From Neofusicoccum parvum (lineage: Eukaryota; Ascomycota; Dothideomycetes; Botryosphaeriales; Botryosphaeriaceae): 64,000 nucleotides of DNA. The notes beneath the pieces are model-generated. The model was not told where the DNA came from, searched no databases, and worked only from the letters and a program-made list of their open reading frames with translations. This document shows, in pieces, positions 55,027-64,000 of this stretch (position 1 is its first letter; each line of letters opens with the position of its first letter). Position numbers and translations under genes: made by a program. The stretch is taken from assembly GCA_020912385.1 (NCBI GenBank), contig CP087206.1:868001-932000 (forward strand). The letters are read 5' to 3'.

Positions 55027-56975
55027 GGCTAAAAGACGGCGTTGGAATGGTACTAAAAAGGATATCTGGAAGTAATAGGATTGAATCTTGTATGCAATCA
55101 TCTCTTTGTAAAGGTAGTGGTATGTTTGCCATGTGCACTATCAGTTCGTGAGGCATTGCAACAAGGACATACTCGTTGAAGCATTCATTCGGATTGGTGT
55201 GTCCCTTCACAGCATATTTCCATCCGGATGAATGCTTTAGCCCATGATGAGATGCACGTGTTGCAATACTGTTCGAATTAACTTCGCAAAAAGACCCTGT
55301 TGTCCTGTCTTGCGTTTGTGTGCTTCAACGCCATCCATGTGCTACTTCCACATTCCGTAAGCTCACCAGCACAAGCAAATGGGTTAGAGCATGATGTCTA
55401 GAGTCTAATGCGCCAGAGTGCCAGGCGGCCGCGCATGTACTGCTACTTGTCGCAGTACCCCAACCTTCTCTTCAGCACGTAAAAAAGCCCAATCATCCAC
55501 AGACTAACGAAGTCCAGAGCAACAAAAGTTAATACGGCCTTTGACTCAGCTTTAATAACACAAAGCCGATCTTGAGACCGCGCTTTGGGGGTCGTTAGAC
55601 TAGAAATTTTCTCAGCAGAGCGGTACCATAGATACCACTAGGTTGGGATGTTCTTTTACCTTCACAAAGTCCATCCTATTCACTCGGTTGCAGGTGAATT
55701 GGTGCCTTCATGAGACAATTTGCGTCAGAAACTTCTCCACTGTGGTGTTGGCTTCGTCGTCGTCCAGTTGGTCAGTTGGGGGTGTGCGGAGGAATAATGT
55801 GATGTTGCAGTTCAACGCCACACAGGAATGACAAATAGAAATTGTACTGCTGTATAGTACTATAGTCAGGTAGTGGTGTTTGCGTTTCAGAGGTGGATGG
55901 CATAACACGCAAGTCTCTGGCGTTGAGGAGTTGAATCAACCGCGCTGGGCGTGGGAGTACGCCTTTTTTTTTTAACCAGTGTTGCTGAAGAAAGCTATAC
56001 AATATTACTGCTAAGAACTGATAACCTGATCGTAACGGTCTTGCTGAAGATATGCCAGATTTTAACACCGAGAAGATCACCGAAGCCATATCACAGACAT
56101 TTTTCAGGTGAACAACCCAGGCGCTGCCAGTTCTATAATAATCACGCGCTGACACCATCACCAACTGCAGCAGCTACTTGCATATTCTTCTAACAATGAG
56201 ACGGTAGTGATCAAACAACCGAAAATCACATGTTACTGCAGTCCCCGCAACCATTCAGCACCCACGGTTCACCGCTGGGCGGGCAACAGAGACAGCTGTC
56301 GCTCTAAGACCATCGCAGAGCACCTCAGCTACCAGCCAGCCAGCTGCAGACGCGATGGAGCAGGTTCGATACCTACGTCTGGTAACTAGTATCACCAGGG
56401 GAAGGAATTCCACTACGGATAAGTGGTCTGTTCTCCCATTTCCAATTGGTCGGATTATTTTTTAGCCACATCTACCACCGCTGGCACTCTCAGCCTTCTC
56501 TATCCTACTGTTCAGACCCGAATGCATGTGTACCAGCATTGAGTGTACCATGAATTTGGCCAGGAGCCCAAATTTACGGAGCAGGTCAGCGGCAGTTGCG
56601 GCGTGTCAAACCGCATTGAGGTAGCTCGGCCCAACCCGTACGACTCTTAGCCCAGCCTCGAAGCTCCCTTGAATCCATCTCTTTGATCAGTAGCTGAACA
56701 GCATGCGGGCTATCCTCTCCCGCACCCGACGGTATTCTCCGCGGATCAATTTAGATCTTCACAGAGAGTTGGCTCGGTGAATTGCGCCAATACCGAATAC
56801 CCGCTACTTTGTTTTATTAGGTGGCGAATGATCTACTCAATATTGGCGGATGGAGCCGTAGTGGGTGATAACTGTTGAAGATAAAGCCAGCCTGCGGGAA
56901 GTAGCGTTGCCCATCATAGCACTCACGACCTGAAGTTCCATTACAACACTTAGAAGCGTCACACAGCCTTCTGAA
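55027..56975. other. A+T-richer gene-free stretch with foldback repeat
   Basis: About 1.9 kb downstream of Dbp4. Base composition shifts visibly toward A+T and stays so to about 58.8 kb. It contains foldback element copy B (55151-55271). No gene is recognised; a GGTTCGATACC sequence at 56360 was considered as a tRNA B box and rejected. Confidence 0.5.
55151..55271 (+). mobile_element. MITE-like foldback element, copy B (about 120 bp)
   Basis: Terminal inverted repeats GCATTGCAACA (55153-55163) and TGTTGCAATAC (55259-55269) differ at one base. An inner pair, AAGCATTCATTCGG (55179-55192) and CCGGATGAATGCTT (55224-55237), pairs with a single G-T mismatch, so the whole element can fold into a long hairpin. 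It aligns with the reverse complement of 29668-29800. It starts 124 bp past the Dbp4 stop and has no coding capacity. Confidence 0.6.
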
Positions 56976-58048
56976 ATGCAGTATCAGAGTGAATTTGTGT
57001 TTACGTATCAATCACAGAACGTCCTATTTTATGAATGGATCTCTCTCTTTACTCTTTGCCTCGCACCTCTTATCGCTCACGTCTTAATCGGCGTTAGTGA
57101 GCCCATCATTCTTCGCGTTCCTCCGCCGAAATTTACAGATCGAATCTGTCTTTACAACCCTGCCTCTATAGTCTGGAGATATTTCATTATATTGGACCGT
57201 CGGATCCGGGCACGGCAATGGAGCATCTCGGACATGGCTGCCAGTAACGCCATATTTTGGACAGGTCCCAAATGGGACGGATCAGAGGAGATAATGGTAC
57301 GTGCTTGAGAACTGTATTTACCCCTCTCAAATCCTGAAACAAAGTTTACGCTCCTTCTGTAAATCAACAGATCGTGAGTAGGAAATATTGTCGGAGATTA
57401 CCTAACTACACATATGTTCCGATTTTATCAGCCAGTTTTTGGAAGACCATTATCGTCGCTCTCCAAGGCACACAGGCAGCATACCTGATTATAAGCGGCA
57501 CGAAGGACAATAAGTTCGGCCGTATACTATCTGTAGCGAACGTCTTCACACCAATCGCGACATTCAGCCTGGTGCGAGTCGTGCGACTGCCTATAGCCTT
57601 TTGGTTAACCGAGGACTACGGTTACGTGGACGAGGATTCCAACGAAATTGAGCTGGCACATAGCGAGTGTCCCAATTGCAAAGCCTTTAGTATCCTCTCA
57701 CACAGCCTTGAGGTAGAAGATACAGACGGGGGTCTGTTCTACGCTCAAAACACGTCCCGGGGAGCAGCCGCGCTTGAATTGCACTTCTTATTTACGGGCG
57801 GCTTTGCACTCGTAGTCTTAAACGGAACCCCCTACACCTTGGGTGCTCTTCCATGGAACATGACCAATCTTATGGACTACATCCTGTTCGTCATCCTTCC
57901 ATTCTTCACGGCTTCATCGACGGCGTGGTATTTCTTTACTGGCAAGGCTACATCTACAATTTTGCCTTGTCTAAATTATCTCTGGTATAAAGCCTATACG
58001 TTTTTTGTTTTTGGCTTAGTGGCTGTCACTGATCGTGGCTGCTATTGA
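56976..58048 (+). CDS. Unrecognised multi-pass membrane protein (332 aa)
   Basis: Two exons, 56976-57296 and 57371-58048, sum to 333 codons; the intron starts GTACGT, ends AAATCAACAG and keeps phase. Several hydrophobic segments are visible: WISLFTLCLAPLIAHVLIGV, an Ile/Val-rich stretch around FWKTIIVALQGTQAAYLII, ANVFTPIATFSLVRVV, a Phe-rich segment around LHFLFTGGFALVVL, DYILFVILPFFTASSTAWYF and YKAYTFFVFGLVAV. ATG 56976 is the first in frame. I recognise no family; it resembles the uncharacterised integral-membrane proteins common in Dothideomycete accessory DNA. Codon third positions are mixed, unlike the C/G-ending codons of most neighbours, suggesting an accessory or recently gained gene. 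A further 3' exon is possible. Confidence 0.6.
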
Positions 58049-58907
58049 GACGCGAAGAGACGAACACGGCGTATATACTACTTATCCCCGAGGATATTAG
58101 TTATGTTTATCCAACTTTGGGATCTTTAGCCCAGCTGCTTCATTTTTCCACTTTATTTTTCTCTCCCGTTCCTGCGCTATCTCTCATTCCTCCAATCATT
58201 CTCATGGGATACCCGCCTTGCACCGGACCTGTAGCGTTGCTCGCCAATCACGCTTCACCCAGCACGACACTGGCGCCCTCCCTTCACACCCGCTAAAAAC
58301 TGACGTCCTAACAAGAAAACGGGACCTAAACCTAAAGGCAACCAGCGGCGGCTTCGGACGGTGCGCCACGCGGGAAACCCTGTCATGGCTGTCAGGGTTT
58401 TGTTGATCACGCAGGTCTTCTCCACCTGTTCTGACCGCTTCCCCGGTTCCTGGATTCACCTTCCCGCAAATTGGTTGACGGAGGGTCCACACTTCCGCAA
58501 CCGCATTCCTTGGCATTGAAATGCCATTGGCACCTTGGCGGGCGTGTGTTCAGCTATTTCAGCACGGAATCTGCCTTTGACTTGATCGTAGCTCGCGGCC
58601 TTCGACCTGCAACGCTGACGCCTCATCTCACTTCGCTCTAGCTCATCAATGCAAAACGCATACCGAGATTGGTTTGATCGCAGAAAAGGTCGAGACTGAT
58701 CTTCATTTTTCTCTTCGAAATGAACGCAGCCCCTCTGGTATCTCATCATAAAAGACAGGAGTCATAAGAAAAAACATGATCTTCTCCGGGCAACACCCCA
58801 GACAGATCACCAATCATCTCTCCGTCGACAGCCTTTCCACCCTGAAGGTCGCGACTAATCAACAAGCAGAGAGCGCCGTCTCAATCTCTTCTCATCTCTT
58901 CTCCAAT
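58049..58907. other. Convergent intergenic stretch
   Basis: About 0.86 kb between the membrane-protein gene (plus) and the sugar transporter (minus). No frame with a domain is seen. It should hold the two 3' UTRs. Confidence 0.5.
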
Positions 58908-60876
58908 TTAGACAACACCCTCATCCTTCACCACGGCGCCCTTCTCGCCGATGATGTTGCTGTTGGTGTGCACCAAATCGCTGGCGTCGAGGTGCTTGCT
59001 CTCGACGGCGGCGACCTTCTCGGCGAAGTTGCTCTTCATGCCGCCCGTCTTCCACGCCTTGACGCCCGGCTCGAACACGGCGTCGATCTCCTCCAGCGTC
59101 TTGCCCGCCGTCTCCGGGAAGGAGAAGAAGGCGTGCACCACGCCGCAGAAGCAGAAGACGCCGAAGATGATGTACGTGCGCCATTGGATGTTCTCGAAGG
59201 CCGGAGGGACGAAGTAGGCACTGAGAAGGAAAAAAAAAGAGTGTTAGCATATTGGGCAAGTTTGGAGAATGGAGGAGGGGGTCCTTACAGAGCGAAGTTG
59301 AAGATCCAGTTTGTCGCCGCGGACAGACCGACACCCTTGGCACGCCACCTGAGTGGGAAGACTTCCGAGCAGTAGATCCAGGCGGCGGGGGCCCAGGTGA
59401 GACCGTAGATGCCGACGAAGATGTAGGAGCAGGCGATGATGCCCTTGGCCGGGGCGCCGAGCACCTGCCACTTGATGTTTGCGTTGTCACCGACACCATC
59501 AACATGGTGGCCGTGGTCGGCCATGATGCCGGCGACGGCGAAGTTGAGGATGCCCATGAGGATGGCGCCGTAGATGAGCAGCTGGCGGCGGCCGACCTTC
59601 TCGATGAAGCACAGCGTGAAGCCCGTCGTCACCAGGAAGATGACGTACTGGATCGCCGACGAGTACAGGTTGACGTTGCCGGTCAGGCCTGCCATGTTGA
59701 ACACGTACACGATGTAATACATCATGACGTTACCACCCAGTAGCTGCTGCCACAGCTGGACGAAAGTGCCGGCCACCGTGCGTCGCCACATCTTGGGGCC
59801 GAACAGGCCCAGCACCGTGAGCTCCTTGGATTCCTGCGCGATGCGGACGGCTTCACGGACTGTTTGTTGTCTCAAGTCAGCAAGGCTGTGTGCGAAGGGA
59901 GGTTTTGCTCTTTCTCGCAGGGAGCTCTACCTTCGAGGTACTCAGCCTGGGCAACTGGGTGCTGCGAGTCGCCCCGGCCGTGCAGAAGCGCCAACACGTC
60001 CAAGCACTCCTCCCACCTGTCCTTGCTGGCCAGCCAACGGGGACTCTCCGGGAAGAAAAACAGGGCGCCGAGCAGGACGAAAGCGGGGATGCCCTGGAGA
60101 CCCCAGGCCAGACGGAACGAGGAGGGGCCCTCCATCTTCGAGCAGCCGTACGAGATGAGATACATGATCAGAATACCCCACTCGATGGCCCATTGCTGGA
60201 TACCGACGATACGACCGCGGATGCGGCCCGGAGCGAGTTCGGCAAGGTAGACGGGGACCTGGGAAGACATGATACCGACTGTGGAGGACAAATTAGCTGG
60301 ATTGACCTCCAATGAGGCGGGGTTCCTTTCGTACCCGTGAAACCGTTGATGATGCGTCCGACGATGAGCTGGGCGACGTTCTGGGAGCTGCACTGGATGG
60401 CGGATCCGATGATCCAGATGATGGCGGCAACTTCCATGGCGCGCTTGCGGCCGAGCTTGTCGGAGAGGAAGCCGGCACCCAGGGCACCGACGAACGAGCC
60501 AGCGGACATGGAGGCGGTGATCTGGGGGGACGCAATCAGCCTGGGAGCTCATGGACAGCAGCTGGGGAAGCCGGCACTTACACCGCCCTGGAGATCCGAA
60601 CTCGGGTGGTTGAAGTACTCGACATACTGCTCGGTACCAATCCACGCGCTCATCGAACTGGAGAGAGAAAGACATCAGAAAGTGAGGCCTGGAGAAGGGC
60701 AACGGGGCAGATGCCGGGGATTGAGGGCGGCGCACCTGATATCGAAGCCGAAGAGCGCGCCTCCAATGGTGCCGAAGCCGGCGAGGACTGCGAGATGCCG
60801 TTAGCAGAGGGCCCAGGCAGCGAGACTGGCGGCGAGGGCTGAGCGCACCGTAGATGTTGGAAATGGGCTTCACCAT
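58908..60876 (-). CDS. MFS sugar (hexose) transporter (524 aa)
   Basis: Seven exons, 60876-60849, 60787-60736, 60657-60582, 60521-60335, 60278-59931, 59859-59289 and 59220-58908, sum to 525 codons with consistent phases. The spliced N-terminus MVKPISNIYVLAGFGTIGG leads to FGFDISSMSAW. Sugar-porter signatures: GFLSDKLGRKRAM (motif A), VPVYLAELAPGRIRGR, PESPRWLASKDRW, QQLLGGNVMMYYIVYVF (QQ-hexose site), EKVGRR and PETAGKTLEEIDAVFE. These define a fungal sugar/H+ symporter in the plasma membrane; hexose or xylose are likely substrates. The first three exons are short (28, 52 and 76 nt), a pattern common in this transporter group. Confidence 0.92.
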
Positions 60877-61640
60877 GGTGGGCGAGCGTCGACCGAGTTC
60901 ACCTCTCAGTCACAGGACGGAGCGGACGAGAAGCCTGAGGGCGTGGATGCGGACTCGCAGAGACAGAGGCAGCTCCAACCCACGACAACACACGGGACCG
61001 GGGGACGAGCGACTGGTGAACGCGGTTGGAGATCAGTGCGTGCATATATACCCCAGGTCCACCCCCCCAGTCTAAGGCACGAGTGGCGCCCAGGCAGGTC
61101 AAGGTGCTTTAGCGGTCAGACCCCAGGAAATCCCCAACCCACAGAAAAAGGCACGCTGGAGTATGCATCAGGGTGCTGCTCTGCTCTCTCCCACCGGAGT
61201 CTCACCCAAACGCGTCTAGCCTCGGCCTATGCATCGCCCAACCCCGGTGCAGCAGCACCGAACGGGAAGCTCTGCGGTACCCGTGGTGCTGGCCGACGAC
61301 GTTTCTGCGGAGAATGCCTAGGGCGAGGCGACCGGCGCCGCGGTCCTCGTGCTCGCGCTGGGCTCGACCGTCGCGATGCGACGCAGACGCGGAGCGGGTA
61401 CATACGTAGATGGCTCGCGCGGGCGGCGCCAGGCCAAGCCTGCGGTGGGCGCCGGTGGAGGACTGTCCTTTAGCCTCATCCCGATCGCTTTTACCACCGG
61501 CACAGGGGCCACGCACGGGGCGCGGGCGAGGCACAGGCTGCGGCGTGCTGCTCGTCTCCCCGCGGGCTGCGGTGGATTGGGCGTTTGGCGTGCCGGTGGC
61601 GGCGCGGGGAGGCACGACAGGCGAGCGTGCGGGGTGCGCG

Positions 61641-61664
61641 CCTGCCTGCCTGCCTGCCTGCCTG
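61641..61664. repeat. CCTG tetranucleotide repeat (6 copies)
   Basis: Six perfect CCTG units are followed directly by CTGCCG-type hexamers to about 61690. Non-coding. Confidence 0.9.
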
Positions 61665-61858
61665 CTGCTGCCGCTGCCGCTGCCGCTGCCCGCTCGCTCG
61701 CCCACACGGCCCATACGCAGGCATCCCTGGCCCCGGCTCTGCCACTGGCCGCCGCGCTCCTGCCTGCCACCGAACCGGCCACCCCCCGGCCCCCGGAGCA
61801 GCAGCGGGAGCCGGGGCCTGCGTGCGGGCGACCCACGGGGTAAACGAGGGAGAAGAAA

Positions 61859-61874
61859 CCCCCCCCCCCCCCCC
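61859..61874. repeat. Homopolymer run of 16 C
   Basis: AAA is followed by 16 uninterrupted C and then GCTGCC. Run length from sequencing is unreliable, so the true number may differ. Confidence 0.85.
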
Positions 61875-62951
61875 GCTGCCGTGTCACGAGATGCAGTCGG
61901 CCGGTGGACCAGCGTCTCGCTCTGCTCCGTTTCTCGGCCCCGGCCCATCACGGCGGCGGCAGTCTGACCAGCCTGCACGCCAGTCCACGCAATGCTCCCG
62001 GCCTCCAGACGCCCGTGGAGACGGAGATTGGCCGACGAGATGGGGTCTCGAGCCCGCACGCCGTCAGCATCATGCCAGTCCCGTGTGCCCGTGAATCCTC
62101 GCGCGCGCCGGCCGGCCTATGACGTCGAGCGCTGCCCGTATTTATCCGCCAATCGAGCTGTGTGGGGCTCCGCGCTCGTATGACCGACGGCAAGCCCGCG
62201 GAGAGACTGGGGCACCCGCGACCGGGGCCGCACGAGACTCGGCGAACAAGAGGGACTGAGCACTTGCCCGGGTTTGCCGCCTGACGGCCGAAAAACATCA
62301 TTGGCCTCCGCATTTCTTGGGTTGTTTCTCAAGCTTTTCCTCGCGCTGCCGTGAGACGGACGACGCGCTTGGCGCCATCTAACCAGCAGCAGGACCGCTG
62401 CCGGCATCGTAAACGGCCTGCCCTTGCCCTGCAGCTCCCGTGGTGGCCCAGCGGCTTCCCACGCGCCGGGTTCGCTCCACCCGGACGCTGCAGGATCGTC
62501 GCGGCGAAACCTGCCGCATCCTGGCCCTGCACTTCTCACACCACGCACGTCAACGCTGTAGCATCTCAGAAGTCTATCCATACTTGTAATCCTCCCGAGG
62601 CCCCCGCCATCGCTCAAGACCCGCCCACCTTTTCGTTTGCACGGGGGAAACCACGCGTGCCCAAAATCATCCCACACATGAGCTCGCTTATTAATGACAA
62701 TGGGCCTCCCCAAGCGCTTTCCCCCTGGTACTCCGCTCCGAGTCCATCTCCAACTGCTGCAGAAAGAAAGTTGAAAACGGGGGTTGTTTCTTGAAATGGC
62801 TCCAGACACCCTATGCGAATGAAGGCAGAAAAGAAGAGATCCGGCAAGAAGAACGAAGGCCAAAGGCGAGCTGCGTGCAGCCCGCCATAAATGTATTACC
62901 AATGGGGCTTCCCACACGGAAATGCTGAAGTGGCAATCGCCTCTGGTGCGC

Positions 62952-64000
<1,049 letters not shown>

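Larger units (their letters stand above)
60877..62951. other. Gene-free stretch with simple repeats
   Basis: About 2.1 kb upstream of the sugar transporter and downstream of protein kinase C. It is GC-rich and contains a CCTG repeat (61641-61664) and a run of 16 C (61859-61874). TATATAC at 61045-61051 lies upstream of the transporter and could serve it. Long frames (for example minus 61202-62059) are Arg/Pro/Ala-rich and have no domain. Confidence 0.5.

Noticed and set aside
56310..56390. Possible tRNA: GGTTCGATACC resembles a B box, with CCATCGC...GCGATGG and TACCAG...CTGGTA nearby
   Set aside because: No 7-bp acceptor stem, A box or anticodon arm can be drawn at tRNA spacing, and the T stem has a mismatch. 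The inverted repeats do not fit a cloverleaf.
61202..62059. 285-codon minus-strand frame upstream of the sugar transporter
   Set aside because: It runs through the CCTG repeat and the C run, has a poly-Gly tract, and shows no family similarity.

Overview
This window is nuclear DNA from a filamentous ascomycete (Pezizomycotina, most likely a Dothideomycete; the class is an inference). The evidence is many short GT-AG introns (about 45-80 bp) with CTAAC/CTGAC-type branch sites, fungal-specific families (Zn2Cys6 factors, Bgl2-type GH17, CIA30, fungal PKC), and a GC-rich background with GC-rich promoters. I see no bacterial, viral, CRISPR or secondary-metabolite cluster signatures.

Layout, left to right. 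1-3627: a large WD40 protein on the minus strand, running off the left edge. 6316-6747: a small Ser-rich conserved-looking protein between two gene-free stretches of about 2.7 and 4 kb. 10777-14634: a METTL4-like MT-A70 methyltransferase (minus) and a Leu5-type mitochondrial carrier (plus). 14.6-23.2 kb is gene-poor, with a small hypothetical ORF and one Zn2Cys6 factor (18130). 23.2-29.5 kb is compact: TilS-like tRNA(Ile)-lysidine synthase, mitochondrial Hsp10, Pet8-type SAM carrier and a Swt21/WRAP53-like WD40 protein. 31.0-35.1 kb: a secreted GH17 glucanase and a DHA1-type MFS exporter. 37.2-43.2 kb is compact again: CIA30, a DUF202 membrane protein, Rfa2 (RPA32) and the DEAD-box helicase Dbp10. 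43.2-49.2 kb: a long gene-free leader, then a Zn2Cys6 factor with a PAS-like domain. 51.4-55.0 kb: a DNAJC8/Spf31-like J protein and helicase Dbp4. 55.0-58.9 kb is more A+T-rich and carries an unrecognised multi-pass membrane protein. 58.9-60.9 kb: a sugar transporter. 62.95-64.0 kb: the C-terminal part of protein kinase C, running off the right edge.

Themes. Five head-to-head pairs share promoters of 121-315 bp (CIA30/DUF202, Pet8/Swt21-like, Rfa2/Dbp10, Spf31-like/Dbp4, TilS/Hsp10). Several neighbours serve mitochondria (Leu5, TilS, Hsp10, Pet8, CIA30) and two are nucleolar helicases (Dbp10, Dbp4). The main feature outside the genes is a pair of diverged, foldback MITE-like elements (29668-29800 and 55151-55271) in opposite orientation, each just downstream of a gene. 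Exon structures were deduced by eye from reading frame, splice signals and family similarity; phases were checked arithmetically, but no transcript data were available.
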